Positions 8,438 through 17,369 of a DNA stretch of 64,000 bases are shown here, in pieces. The stretch spans positions 248,001 to 312,000 of the forward strand of contig NZ_JBLYUB010000001.1 of the NCBI RefSeq assembly GCF_049999945.1, given 5' to 3'. Each line of letters starts with the position of its first letter. Position 1 is the stretch's first letter. Source of the stretch: Planosporangium spinosum (GTDB taxonomy: Bacteria; Actinomycetota; Actinomycetes; Mycobacteriales; Micromonosporaceae). Both the position numbers and the translations under genes were made by a program. Below the pieces are notes generated by a model. The model saw nothing but the letters and a program-made list of their open reading frames with translations, had not been told where the DNA came from and ran no database searches.

Positions 8438-9558
8438 ACGTCCCGCTCTCGGTCGCCATCGTCGGCAGTGGCATCATCGCCCACAACCATGCCGAGGCGA
8501 TCGCGCGCCATCCTCGGCTGCGCACCACCGCTGTCGTCGACCCGGTGGCCGCGGCGAGCGCGAGCCTGGCCGACCACGTGGCCGACCTGACGGGAGGGCC
8601 GCCGCCGGGGCGCTACCCGACCCTGACCGCGGCGCTGGCCGACCGCGCCGTCGATCTGGTCGTGGTCTGCGGGCCCAGCGGTACCCATGCCGAGGTCGCC
8701 GAGGAGGCGCTCGCCGCCGGTGCGCACGTGGTCGTCGAGAAACCCCCGGACGCCACGCTGGCGCGGGCCCGGCGACTGGCCCGGCTGGCCACGGAGGCCG
8801 AGAAACGCGGGCAGGTCTGCTCGGTCATCAGCCAGCACCGGTTCGACCCCGCGAGCGTGGCCGTGGCGCGCGCGGTCGCCGACGGTCGACTCGGCCGGCT
8901 GACGTCCGCCGTGGCGTCGGTCGCATGGTGGCGCGGCCAGGATTACTACGACTCGGCACCGTGGCGCGGCACGTGGGAGCTCGACGGCGGCGGCGCCGCC
9001 ATGAACCAGGGGATCCACACCGTCGACCTGCTGGTATGGCTTCTCGGACAGCCGGCGGAGGTGTTCGGGTGCACGGGCCTGCTCTGCCATGACCGCGTCG
9101 AGGTCGAGGACGTGGCGGTGGCGACGGTACGGTTCGCCTCCGGCGCCCTGGCCGTGCTGCACGCGACCACCGCGGCGTACCCGGGGCTCGCGGTGCGGCT
9201 GCAGGTACACGGCTCGCGCGGGTCCGCGGTCATCCACGACGACCAACTGGAGTACTTCCACGCGGCCGGGGACGCCCCGGCGGAGCGGGCGAACCAGGCG
9301 ACCCGGGTGGTGCCGGCCGGCGAGATCCGGGGCGTGGCCCGGGCGGCGGACAGCTTCGTGGTCGGCCACCTGCGCCAGTACGGCGACATCGTCGACGCGA
9401 TCGAGCGGGGGCGTCCGGCCGCCGTCCGGGTCGACGACGCGCTGCTGGCGTTCGCCGTGGTGAAGGCGGTCTACGTGTCCGCGACCCTACGCCGGCCCGT
9501 CGCGGTCGGTGACGTACTCGACGGTGGGTTCGACGACGTCCGTGTGACGACGAGCTGA
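8434..9558 (+). CDS. Gfo/Idh/MocA-family oxidoreductase
   Basis: 374-residue NAD(P)-dependent sugar dehydrogenase. The Rossmann motif VAIVGSGIIAHNHAEAI lies at residues 6-22, and the signature VVVEKPPD near 105 carries the conserved Glu-Lys-Pro. GGGAAMNQGIHTVDLLVWL near 190 gives the catalytic-region histidine in its GxHxxDxxxxL setting. It overlaps the upstream epimerase gene by 4 nt. Together with two sugar-epimerase-like proteins this fits an oxidised (3-keto) sugar route, as seen for inositol and some glucoside pathways; that pathway is inference. Confidence 0.9.
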   Translation: MNVPLSVAIVGSGIIAHNHAEAIARHPRLRTTAVVDPVAAASASLADHVADLTGGPPPGRYPTLTAALADRAVDLVVVCGPSGTHAEVAEEALAAGAHVVVEKPPDATLARARRLARLATEAEKRGQVCSVISQHRFDPASVAVARAVADGRLGRLTSAVASVAWWRGQDYYDSAPWRGTWELDGGGAAMNQGIHTVDLLVWLLGQPAEVFGCTGLLCHDRVEVEDVAVATVRFASGALAVLHATTAAYPGLAVRLQVHGSRGSAVIHDDQLEYFHAAGDAPAERANQATRVVPAGEIRGVARAADSFVVGHLRQYGDIVDAIERGRPAAVRVDDALLAFAVVKAVYVSATLRRPVAVGDVLDGGFDDVRVTTS

Positions 9559-9567
9559 GGAGACGGC

Positions 9568-10437
9568 GTGAGGTTCTCGGTCTTCACCGCGTCCACCCCG
9601 GAGTGGACCCCGGTCCAGGCGGCGACGATCCTGGCCGGGCAGGGCTGGGACGGGATCGAGTGGCGCGTCACCGATCAGGACGACGCCCCCGAGCCCGGGT
9701 TCTGGTCCGGCAACCGCGCGACCTGGCCGCTGACCGGCCTGGAGGACAACGTGTCCGCCATCGCGCGGATCACCCGCGAGGCGGGGCTGGAGTTCTCCGG
9801 CATCGGCGGGTACGTCCGCTGCCACGACCGGCGCGGCGTCGAGCGGATGCTGGCGGTCACCGCCGCGCTCGGCGCCGGACGGGTACGCGTGACCATGCCC
9901 GGCGTCAGCGACGGCGACTACCGCGACCTGTTCGACGCCACCCGGCGCGACCTGGAGTGGGTCGCCGGCCGGGCGGCGTACCACGGGGTCACCGCGCTCG
10001 TCGAACTGCACCACGGCACGATCGTCGCGTCGGCGTCCGCGGCCGTCCGGCTCGTCGACGGGTTGGACCCGGCGCGCGTCGGGGTCATCCACGACATCGG
10101 GAATCTGGTCATCGAGGGCTACGAGGACCCCTCGGCGGCGTTCCGGATGCTCGGCCCGTACCTGGCGCACGTGCACGTCAAGAACGTCGCGTGGCGCCCG
10201 GACGGGCGCGCCCCGGACGGCTCGGCGGTGTGGACGCCCACGTGGGCGCCGCTGCGGGACGGCCAGGCGGACCTCGCGTCGTACCTGTGGGCCCTGCGCG
10301 CCGCCGGCTACGACGGCTGGGTGACGGTGGAGGATTTCTCCACGGTCGTGCCGCTGGCGGAGCGCACCCGCGACAACCTCGCCTACCTGCACGCGATCGG
10401 GGCCGAGCCGCCGCGGCCGGACCCGGGCGCCGCCTGA
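9568..10437 (+). CDS. Sugar phosphate isomerase/epimerase-like TIM barrel (second copy)
   Basis: 289-residue TIM-barrel protein, distinct from the first copy. It starts RFSVFTASTPEWTPVQAA and keeps the metal ligands as ALVELHHGTI near 150, GVIHDIGN near 175 and HVHVKNV near 207, ending with a VTVEDFS strand near 250. The GTG start lies 9 nt after the dehydrogenase stop, behind a GAGGAG-like site. It ends the operon; the 247 nt that follow hold a separate promoter for the secreted protein. Confidence 0.85.
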   Translation: MRFSVFTASTPEWTPVQAATILAGQGWDGIEWRVTDQDDAPEPGFWSGNRATWPLTGLEDNVSAIARITREAGLEFSGIGGYVRCHDRRGVERMLAVTAALGAGRVRVTMPGVSDGDYRDLFDATRRDLEWVAGRAAYHGVTALVELHHGTIVASASAAVRLVDGLDPARVGVIHDIGNLVIEGYEDPSAAFRMLGPYLAHVHVKNVAWRPDGRAPDGSAVWTPTWAPLRDGQADLASYLWALRAAGYDGWVTVEDFSTVVPLAERTRDNLAYLHAIGAEPPRPDPGAA

Positions 10438-10535
10438 GGTAGCCCACGCATCGACGGCGAGCGATTGGCCGGGTGCGGCCATCCGCGCCCTCCACCTGCC
10501 CTTCTTTCATCACGCCAACGTTTCCGCGACTTATC

Positions 10536-10566
10536 TTGACAGTTAAATAAAGAGCCATAATTATCG
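10536..10566 (+). promoter_or_regulatory. Candidate promoter of the secreted beta-helix gene
   Basis: An AT-rich island in GC-rich DNA holds a perfect -35 hexamer TTGACA (10536-10541). About 15-17 nt downstream is an AT-rich -10 region (ATAATTAT, near 10556-10563). The mRNA would have a leader of about 115 nt before the ATG at 10685. The exact -10 register is uncertain. Confidence 0.5.
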
Positions 10567-10684
10567 ATGGCACATCGCACCACACCACCTTCCGGGCCGG
10601 CCACCCCGGCCCCGCGCTCCCCCCACATGCCGGCCGCGCCGACGCGCGTCACGTCCGGCCACACCCCATCCCAGGGAGATGTCC

Positions 10685-12892
10685 ATGCAGTTCGTGTCCG
10701 CACCGGCGGTCCGCCTCCGAAGATCCGCCTACCTCCTCGCCGTTGTCACGGCGGCCCTGGCCCTGGTCGCCTGCTACGTCGTGACGGCGACACCGTGGGC
10801 CAACGCCGCCACGACGCTGCTGTCACAGGGCAAGCCGGCGACGGCGTCGTCGACCGAGAACGGCGGTACGCCGGCCTCGGCGGCCGTGGACGGCAACACC
10901 GGCACCCGCTGGTCCAGCGCGTTCTCCGACCCGCAGTGGCTCCAGGTCGACCTCGGCACCACGGCCACCATCAGCCAGGTGGTGCTCCAGTGGGAGACCG
11001 CGTACGGCAAGGCGTACCAGATCCAGGTGTCGGGCGACGCCAGCACCTGGACGACCATCTACTCGACCACCACGGGCACCGGCGGCACCGAGACCCTCAA
11101 CGTCAGCGGCACCGGCCGGTACGTGCGCATGTACGGCACCGCCCGGGCCACCGGCTACGGCTACTCGCTGTGGGAGTTCCAGGTCTACGGCGACACCGGC
11201 GGCAACCCCGGCCCGACGTCGACGCCGACCGGCCCGCCGCTGCCCGGCGGCGGCTCGCTCGGCCCGAACGTGGTCGTGTTCGACCCGTCCATGTCGAGCG
11301 CCAGCATCCAGAGCCGACTGGACCAGGTCTTCGCCCAGCAGGAGCGCAACCAGTTCGGCAGCGAGCGGTACGCGCTGCTGTTCAAGCCCGGCACCTACAG
11401 CGGCCTGAACGCCCAGATCGGCTTCTACACGTCGATCGCCGGCCTGGGCCGCAACCCCGACGACGTCACCATCAACGGCGACGTCACCGTCGACGCCGGC
11501 TGGTTCAACGGCAACGCCACGCAGAACTTCTGGCGTTCGGTGGAGAACCTGGCGGTCGTGCCGGTCAACGGCACCGACCGGTGGGCGGTGGCGCAGGCCG
11601 CCCCGATGCGGCGGGTCCACGTGCGCGGCGGCCTGAACCTGGCACCCAACGGCTACGGCTGGGCCAGCGGCGGCTACATCGCCGACAGCAAGATCGACGG
11701 TACCGTCGGACCGTACTCCCAACAGCAGTGGTACACCCGCGACAGCCAGATCGGCGGCTGGACCAACGGGGTGTGGAACATGGTGTTCTCCGGCGTGGCC
11801 GGCGCCCCGGCGCAGAGCTTCCCGAACCCGCCGTACACCGTGCTCGCGCAGACCCCGGTCAGCCGGGAGAAGCCGTACCTGTACGCCGACGCGGGCGGCA
11901 ACTACAGCGTGTTCGTGCCGTCGCTGCGGACGAACTCGCAGGGTACGACCTGGAGCGGTGGGTCCACTCCGGGCTCATCGATCCCGCTGTCCCAGTTCTA
12001 CGTGGCCAAGCCGGGTGACTCGGCCGCCACCATCAACCGCGCACTGGCCCAGGGCCTGAACCTGCTGTTCACGCCCGGCGTCTACCACGTCAACCAGACC
12101 ATCAACGTGACCCGCGCCAACACGGTCGTCCTCGGCCTGGGCTACGCCACCCTGATCCCGGACAACGGCGTGGTACCGATGACCGTCGCCGACGTCGACG
12201 GGGTCAAGGTCGCCGGCCTGCTGTTCGACGCCGGCACGGTGAACTCGCCGGTGCTGCTCCAGATCGGCCCGTCGGGCTCGACGGCGAACCACGCCGCCAA
12301 CCCGACGTCGATCCAGGACGTCTTCTTCCGCATCGGCGGCGCCGGTGCCGGGAAGGCGACCACCAGCCTCGTGGTCAACAGCAGCAACGCGCTCATCGAC
12401 CACATCTGGGCCTGGCGCGCCGACCACGGCTCGGGCGTGGGCTGGACGGTCAACACCGCCGACACCGGTCTGATCGTCAACGGCAACAACGTGACCGCGC
12501 TCGGCCTGTTCGTCGAGCACTACCAGAAGTACGAGGTGATCTGGAACGGTCAGGGCGGGCGGACCATCTTCTTCCAGAACGAGCTACCGTACGACCCGCC
12601 CAGCCAGTCCGCGTGGCGCTCTGACGCACGGGGGTACGCGGCCTACAAGGTGGCGGACTCGGTGACCAGCCACGAGGCCTGGGGCATGGGCAGCTACTGC
12701 AACTTCACCGCCGACCCGTCCATCGTGGCCGAACACGGCTTCGAGGCGCCCAACCGGGCCGGCGTGAGGTTCCACGACCTGCTCACCGTATCCCTGGGCG
12801 GCATGGGCACCATCGCCCACGTCATCAACGACGTGGGCGGGGCGGCGACCGGCACCGCCACGGTCCCGGTCAACGTGGTCAGCTATCCCTGA
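10685..12892 (+). CDS. Secreted F5/8-type-C domain plus right-handed beta-helix protein (GH55-like)
   Basis: 735-residue exported protein. The signal peptide has an RLRRSAYLLAVVTAALAL core and ends near ATPWANA. A discoidin/CBM32-like F5/8-C domain follows (about residues 45-160: PATASSTENGG, then DPQWLQVDLGTTATI), then a Pro/Gly/Thr linker. The remaining 550 residues have parallel beta-helix character, with two PGTY/PGVYHV-type turns near 230 and 450 that suggest two helices. Related actinobacterial proteins are often labelled adenylyl cyclase or coagulation factor, which is uninformative; some belong to beta-1,3-glucanase family GH55. The start is the ATG at 10685, 6 nt after AGGGAG, because the ATG at 10679 would overlap that site. 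The glucanase role is inference, helped by the sugar operon next door. Confidence 0.7.
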   Translation: MQFVSAPAVRLRRSAYLLAVVTAALALVACYVVTATPWANAATTLLSQGKPATASSTENGGTPASAAVDGNTGTRWSSAFSDPQWLQVDLGTTATISQVVLQWETAYGKAYQIQVSGDASTWTTIYSTTTGTGGTETLNVSGTGRYVRMYGTARATGYGYSLWEFQVYGDTGGNPGPTSTPTGPPLPGGGSLGPNVVVFDPSMSSASIQSRLDQVFAQQERNQFGSERYALLFKPGTYSGLNAQIGFYTSIAGLGRNPDDVTINGDVTVDAGWFNGNATQNFWRSVENLAVVPVNGTDRWAVAQAAPMRRVHVRGGLNLAPNGYGWASGGYIADSKIDGTVGPYSQQQWYTRDSQIGGWTNGVWNMVFSGVAGAPAQSFPNPPYTVLAQTPVSREKPYLYADAGGNYSVFVPSLRTNSQGTTWSGGSTPGSSIPLSQFYVAKPGDSAATINRALAQGLNLLFTPGVYHVNQTINVTRANTVVLGLGYATLIPDNGVVPMTVADVDGVKVAGLLFDAGTVNSPVLLQIGPSGSTANHAANPTSIQDVFFRIGGAGAGKATTSLVVNSSNALIDHIWAWRADHGSGVGWTVNTADTGLIVNGNNVTALGLFVEHYQKYEVIWNGQGGRTIFFQNELPYDPPSQSAWRSDARGYAAYKVADSVTSHEAWGMGSYCNFTADPSIVAEHGFEAPNRAGVRFHDLLTVSLGGMGTIAHVINDVGGAATGTATVPVNVVSYP

Positions 12893-12951
12893 CCGTCGCC
12901 ACCCGGCCGGTGTCCGCACTCCGGGCACCGGCCGGACCCATCCGGCGCGGC

Positions 12952-13284
12952 TCAGCGCCGCTCGGGGACCGCCATCTCGCCGAGCAGGGACCAGTCGTCC
13001 TGCGGGACCGTGACGTTGACGATCCGGGGCGTCTCGGCGAGGTGCGGCGGCAGGGTCTGCTGCGCCTTCCGGAAGTACTCCGACTGTACGTGCGCCGCGC
13101 CGGCCTCGTCGTCGCGGAACGCCTCGACCAGCACGTACTCGGTCGGGTCGGCAAGGCTGCGGGACCAGTCGAACCACAGGCAGCCCGGCTCGGCGCGGGT
13201 CGCCCGGGTGAACTCGTCGGCAATCTGCGGCCACTGGTCGGCGTACTCGGGCAGGACCCGGAACTTCGCGGTAATGAAGATCAT
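12952..13284 (-). CDS. Antibiotic-biosynthesis-monooxygenase-fold (YgiN-like) protein
   Basis: 110-residue ferredoxin-like dimeric alpha-beta barrel protein. IFITAKFRVLPEYADQWPQ starts the fold, ATRAEPGCLWFDWSRS is the conserved central turn and strand, and YVLVEAFRDDEAGAAHVQSEYF is the usual helix-entry segment. Members include cofactor-free quinol or anthrone oxygenases and stress-related dehydratases. It stands alone, convergent with the secreted protein gene (60 nt apart). A perfect three-copy 8-bp repeat lies 25 nt upstream of its start. Confidence 0.85.
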   Translation of the reverse strand: MIFITAKFRVLPEYADQWPQIADEFTRATRAEPGCLWFDWSRSLADPTEYVLVEAFRDDEAGAAHVQSEYFRKAQQTLPPHLAETPRIVNVTVPQDDWSLLGEMAVPERR

Positions 13285-13308
13285 CTAATCTCTCCCGGCT
13301 GGGATGTT

Positions 13309-13332
13309 GAGCTGCTGAGCTGCTGAGCTGCT
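13309..13332. repeat. Three tandem copies of an 8-bp unit
   Basis: GAGCTGCT is repeated three times without change, immediately upstream of the ABM-type gene (minus strand), where a promoter or leader would be. Copy number at such repeats can vary and could alter expression. Confidence 0.6.
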
Positions 13333-13451
13333 GGACGGGCGTGCTCCTCGACGCGACCCACCCTGAGTCTAGTCCGGCGACCGTGGCGGACGATCTCGCC
13401 GACCACCGGCGGCGGTGCACCGTACCGAGCGGCGAAGGAACCACCCGGTAC

Positions 13452-13465
13452 GGGTCCTTGGGCCC
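13452..13465 (+). promoter_or_regulatory. Candidate DosR-like box upstream of the universal stress protein
   Basis: GGGTCCTTGGGCCC lies 36-49 nt before the stress-protein start. With the next base it matches the mycobacterial DosR core GGGACTTNNGNCCCT at all but two fixed positions. In DNA this GC-rich the loose pattern GGGnCnnnnGnCCC would be expected by chance roughly 18 times per 64 kb (rough estimate), so position and neighbours carry most of the weight. Confidence 0.35.
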
Positions 13466-13500
13466 TGCCGGCCACGGGCGGAGGCGACGAACGTTCAGGT

Positions 13501-13971
13501 ATGACCAACAGCGCAACCGACCGCCGCATCGTGGTCGGGGTCGACGGGTCCGAGTCGTCCCGGCACGCGCTGCGGTGGGCGATCGATCAGGCCGCGCTGA
13601 CCGGCGCCACGGTGGACGCGGTCAACGCCTGGGAACTGCCGACCTACGCCGGGATGGCGCCGGTCGTCGACACCGGAGACGAGGCCGAGGCCCTCAGCAA
13701 GGCCGGCGAGCAGATGCTCGCCGAAACGCTCACCGCGGTCAGCGGCGACCACCCCACGGTGGCGATCCGCTCCCGGGTGGTGCAGGGCCACGCGGCGTTC
13801 GAGCTGCTGCGCGCCGCCGAGGGCGCCGACCTGCTGGTGCTCGGCTGCCGGGGGCACGGCGGCTTCATCGGCGTGCTGCTCGGATCGGTCAGCCAGTACT
13901 GCGTGTACCACGCGAACTGCCCGGTCGTGGTGGTCCGGGGGGCGTACTGCGCCGGCGACGGCGGCACGTGA
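13501..13971 (+). CDS. Universal stress protein, single domain
   Basis: 156-residue ATP-binding UspA-fold protein. RIVVGVDGSESSRHALRWA is the standard first strand and loop, and the nucleotide-binding signature G-x2-G-x9-G-S is present as GCRGHGGFIGVLLGSVSQY near residue 118. The protein is cytoplasmic. Universal stress proteins are a major class of DosR targets in mycobacteria, and a DosR-like box lies just upstream. It is followed 121 nt later by a serine hydrolase on the same strand. Confidence 0.95.
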   Translation: MTNSATDRRIVVGVDGSESSRHALRWAIDQAALTGATVDAVNAWELPTYAGMAPVVDTGDEAEALSKAGEQMLAETLTAVSGDHPTVAIRSRVVQGHAAFELLRAAEGADLLVLGCRGHGGFIGVLLGSVSQYCVYHANCPVVVVRGAYCAGDGGT

Positions 13972-14092
13972 CCGTCACGGGCGCGGACCACACGCGCCGC
14001 GGGGGCACGGGCTATGCGGCGCTCGGCGGCTGTGCCGCAGTTCATCCCGTCCGGGTCTCGTGCCGGGTGCGGCCGGCGGCGAGACTGACCGG

Positions 14093-15130
14093 GTGACGCG
14101 CGGGACGGACACCGACGACGTGGTACGCGCCCTGCAGGCCGCGTGCGACCGGCAGGCACTGCGGGTTACCAGCGGTATCGACGACATGGCCGGCTACCTC
14201 GCGGCCGGGGTACGCGACCTGTCGCACCGCGAGGTGATCGGCCCGCTGCGGCCCGGAGCCGGTGCCAGCGGGATGATCGTCCACCGTGGCCGCACTGCCG
14301 CCAGGTGGGGCGACTGCTCGATCGCCGAGATGTGCTTCAGCGCCACCAAGAGCGTGCTGTCGACCGTCGCGGGGCTGGCCTACGACCGTCGCCTGCTACC
14401 CGACCCGTACGCCCCGGTGGCGGCGGCCGTCGATCACCCCGCGTTCACCGGCCCGGACGCCCGCGAGGTGACCTGGCACCACCTGTTGCAGCAGACCAGC
14501 GGCTGGGACGGGGAGCTGTGGGGCAAGCCGTCGCGGGTGGACGCGCAGAGCGGGGACTACCCGCCCGGTACCCGGTCCGGCGACCGGTGGGCCTACAACG
14601 ACGTACGGGTGAACCTCCTGGCCCTGGCGCTGACCCTGCTCTGGCGGCGGCCACTGGCGGACGTGCTGCGCGAGGAACTGATGGATCCGATCGGCGCGTC
14701 GCCGACCTGGTCCTGGCACGGGTACCGCAACGCGTTCGTGGCTGTCGGCGGACGGCGGGTACCGGTGGTCAGCGGCGGCGCGCACTGGGGCGGCGGGCTG
14801 TGGGCGTCGGCCGGCGACCTGGCCCGTCTCGGCGTGCTGTACCTGCGCCGCGGCCGGTGGCGCGGCCGGCGCCTGCTCAGCGAGGAATGGATCGACGCGA
14901 CCTGGCAGCCGTGCGACCGGAACCCCGACTACGGGTACCTGTGGTGGCTCAACACCCGGCAGCGCGTGTTCCCCACCGCGCCGGCCAGCGGCCGGTGCGC
15001 GCGCGGCAATCTCGGCCGCCACCTGCTCTGGGTCGATCCGGACCGCGACCTCGTCATCGCGTCGCACTGGGGCGAGGACGTCGGCGTTCTGCTCCGGGAG
15101 GCGTCGGCCATCGTCACACCGGCCACCTGA
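14093..15130 (+). CDS. Class C beta-lactamase-related serine hydrolase
   Basis: 345-residue penicillin-binding-protein-like hydrolase. The nucleophile motif SxxK is SATK at residues 83-86, the second motif YxN is in RWAYNDVRV near 163, and GGLWASAGDLARLGVLYLRRG is the characteristic mid-C-terminal block of this group. No signal peptide is visible, so the protein is probably cytoplasmic and acts on an ester or amide rather than on peptidoglycan. GTG at 14093 was chosen; GTG at 14060 is possible but adds a low-complexity leader. Confidence 0.85.
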   Translation: MTRGTDTDDVVRALQAACDRQALRVTSGIDDMAGYLAAGVRDLSHREVIGPLRPGAGASGMIVHRGRTAARWGDCSIAEMCFSATKSVLSTVAGLAYDRRLLPDPYAPVAAAVDHPAFTGPDAREVTWHHLLQQTSGWDGELWGKPSRVDAQSGDYPPGTRSGDRWAYNDVRVNLLALALTLLWRRPLADVLREELMDPIGASPTWSWHGYRNAFVAVGGRRVPVVSGGAHWGGGLWASAGDLARLGVLYLRRGRWRGRRLLSEEWIDATWQPCDRNPDYGYLWWLNTRQRVFPTAPASGRCARGNLGRHLLWVDPDRDLVIASHWGEDVGVLLREASAIVTPAT

Positions 15131-15151
15131 CCCGGCCGGGCGGGACGGCGG

Positions 15152-16132
15152 TCAGCCCTCGACGATCTCGTCGACCGCCAGGCGCGGCGTGACGGGTGGT
15201 TCCGGGGCCTCGGGGTCGGGATAGCCCAGCCGGAGCGCGAGGTACGGGTACCCGAGGCCGGACAGCATCCGGCGCAGCGCCAACCGGGTGGCCAGCACCT
15301 CCACCACCGCGCTGATCGGCAGTACGGACAGGCCCTGCACGGTGGCGGTGAGCCAGCCCGCGCTGAGCGCCTCGCCGGCCCGCAGCCAGTCCATCGGGCC
15401 GTCGCCGTCGCCGTGCAGGATCGCGTACACGGCGGCGACGTCGTGGCCGCCGTCGACGGGCAGGGTGCCGGGCGGGCCGAAGTAGCGCCCCGGCACCTGG
15501 GTCTGGGGCGGCTGCTGGGGCACGGCGGCCGACGGTACGCCGGTCGCGTCCGGACGCTCGCCGCCCACCCAGTGGGCGATCTCGGCGCGGTGCGCCTCCT
15601 CCCCGACCTCGGTACGGTCGGCGGCGGACATCGCGGCGGCCAGATCGACGACCTGGTCGCCGCGCAACAGGTACAGCCGCACACCCTCGGCCGCCACCTC
15701 GGCGGCGACGCTGTCCAGCGCCGCCTGGTCGACCGGCCGATCGGCGACCGGCCGCCGGTCGGTGCGCCGCCGCGCCGTCGCGGCCAGCAGCACCTCGGCG
15801 TGCTCGTCACGCTCACCGCACCCGACGACCGTGACGGTGGCCAGCAGGTCCGGCGCGGCCGGATCCGGCAGCCGCTGCACGTCCACCTGCCAACCGGCCG
15901 TGGCGAACGCCAGCCGGACCTGGTGCAGGGCGGCGCCGCAGCTCACCGTGAGCAGCCGGCCGTCGGGGTCGGCGACCTCCAGCTGGCGGCCACGGTCGGC
16001 GTACAGGCGCAGGGTCCGATCGTCGCTGATCTGCCATCGCCACGGCTGGGTGTTGTGCACCGACGGGGCGGTGCGTGCGGCCTCGACGGCGGCGCGCAGT
16101 GTCGCGACGTCGCTCTCGTGCGTCTGCATCAT
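15152..16132 (-). CDS. Acg-type FMN-binding nitroreductase (first copy)
   Basis: 326-residue member of the Acg (Rv2032-like) branch of nitroreductases. APSVHNTQPWRWQI near residue 22 is the flavin-binding signature, DPDGRLLTVSCGAALHQVRLA is a hallmark block, and RRRTDRRPVAD near 140 precedes the second half. The C-terminal PYLALRLGYPDPE is also typical. In M. tuberculosis the namesake is strongly DosR-induced and is proposed to sequester flavin rather than to reduce nitro compounds. The ATG at 16132 gives the canonical N-terminus. A paralogue follows directly upstream on the same strand. Confidence 0.85.
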   Translation of the reverse strand: MMQTHESDVATLRAAVEAARTAPSVHNTQPWRWQISDDRTLRLYADRGRQLEVADPDGRLLTVSCGAALHQVRLAFATAGWQVDVQRLPDPAAPDLLATVTVVGCGERDEHAEVLLAATARRRTDRRPVADRPVDQAALDSVAAEVAAEGVRLYLLRGDQVVDLAAAMSAADRTEVGEEAHRAEIAHWVGGERPDATGVPSAAVPQQPPQTQVPGRYFGPPGTLPVDGGHDVAAVYAILHGDGDGPMDWLRAGEALSAGWLTATVQGLSVLPISAVVEVLATRLALRRMLSGLGYPYLALRLGYPDPEAPEPPVTPRLAVDEIVEG

Positions 16133-16203
16133 CGATCGTCCTTCACCGGCCGTTTCCCCGCTGCGACGGGATCCAATCACTTTTCTACCCCGCGCGGGTC
16201 GGG

Positions 16204-17217
16204 TCAACCGGAGCGCTCCACCACCTCGGCGGACGCGCGGCGCGCCGCGGTCGCCAGCGGGCCGTCGGCGGGCACCCCGAACCGGAGCGCGACCATCGGG
16301 TACCCGGCACCGCCGAGCAGGTCCCGCAGCAGTGCGCGGGCGGCCGGTACCTCGATCACCTCGCTGATCGGTGAGGCGGCGAGCCGCTCCGCGGTGGCGG
16401 TCAGCAGGACGGCCGACAGCGCCTCCCCCGCAGTCATCCAGCACAGCGGGGTGTCACCATCGCTGTACAGGATGCCGTAACGGGCGTGGCGGTCCACCAG
16501 CTCGGACGTCTCCGCGCTGGGCAGGCCGCCGGGGTCCAGGTCGCGCAGCGGTACCGGCCGCTGTTCGTGCCGGGCCGCCGTGGCCGGCCGGATCCCGTCG
16601 GAGCTGTCGCCGCACCGGCCGGTCCAGGCCGCCAGCTCGGCCCGGTACCGCGGGTCGGCGCGCTCGGTCTCACCGGCCCGGGCCGCGGCGACCGCCAGCG
16701 TGACGACCTCCTCCGGATGCAGCAGGCGCAGATGCGCCCCGTGGTCATCGGCGGCGACACACAACCGGTCCAACGCCGCTGCGGGTACCTCCACGTCGGC
16801 GAACGGGCGACGGTCGGTGTGGCGCAGCGCCATCGCCAACTGGAGGCGTACCGCCTGTCGCCGCGGTGGACCGGTGGTGCCCGTGACCCGGATGCGGGCC
16901 AGCAGGTCGGGATCGCCGGCGTCAGGGAGGCGGGCGACCTCGGTGGCGAACCCACCACCGGCCAGCGTGACACCCGCGTGATGCAGCGCGGCGCCACAGC
17001 TGATGGTCAGCAGCCGGCCGTCAGGGTCGGCGGTACGGAGCTGGCGCTGCCGGTCGGCGCGCAGGTCGGCAGCGTCGTCGGCGATACGCCAGCGCCACGG
17101 CTGGCTGTTGAAGATCGATGGCGCTCGTCCCGCGGCGACGGCGGCCTGGGTCAGCGCGCGGGTGGCCGGGCGCCCCTGCCGGGCTGCGATCGGCTCGGTG
17201 AACTGGATCATAGCCAT
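16204..17217 (-). CDS. Acg-type FMN-binding nitroreductase (second copy)
   Basis: 337-residue paralogue of the neighbouring gene, sharing APSIFNSQPWRWRI, DPDGRLLTISCGAALHH and a C-terminal YPMVALRFGVPADG. The ATG at 17217 has GGGAGGTGG ten bases upstream, which fixes the start. It is divergent from the DosR-like response regulator, and a GGGCC-N4-GGCCC site lies 52-65 nt upstream, placed so it could serve both genes. The two acg-type genes are separated by about 70 nt and may be co-transcribed. Confidence 0.85.
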   Translation of the reverse strand: MAMIQFTEPIAARQGRPATRALTQAAVAAGRAPSIFNSQPWRWRIADDAADLRADRQRQLRTADPDGRLLTISCGAALHHAGVTLAGGGFATEVARLPDAGDPDLLARIRVTGTTGPPRRQAVRLQLAMALRHTDRRPFADVEVPAAALDRLCVAADDHGAHLRLLHPEEVVTLAVAAARAGETERADPRYRAELAAWTGRCGDSSDGIRPATAARHEQRPVPLRDLDPGGLPSAETSELVDRHARYGILYSDGDTPLCWMTAGEALSAVLLTATAERLAASPISEVIEVPAARALLRDLLGGAGYPMVALRFGVPADGPLATAARRASAEVVERSG

Positions 17218-17268
17218 CCGGACCACCTCCCGTGCTCCACCCTGACGCAGGGGGCTACGGCCGCCGCA

Positions 17269-17282
17269 GGGCCATCCGGCCC
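17269..17282. promoter_or_regulatory. Candidate DosR/OsdR-like box between acg-type gene and regulator
   Basis: GGGCCATCCGGCCC is an imperfect palindrome matching GGGnCnnnnGnCCC. It lies in the divergent region between the second acg-type gene (52 nt away) and the response regulator (87 nt away). Regulator autocontrol through such a site is known for DosR-type systems; here it is inference. Confidence 0.4.
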
Positions 17283-17369
17283 GTTCCACTCGGGAGATAA
17301 GTCGGACAAATAATGCGGTTCGGGTCTCCACGAAGCCGGTCCGGCCCGCGGATGCGGTAGAAACGACGA

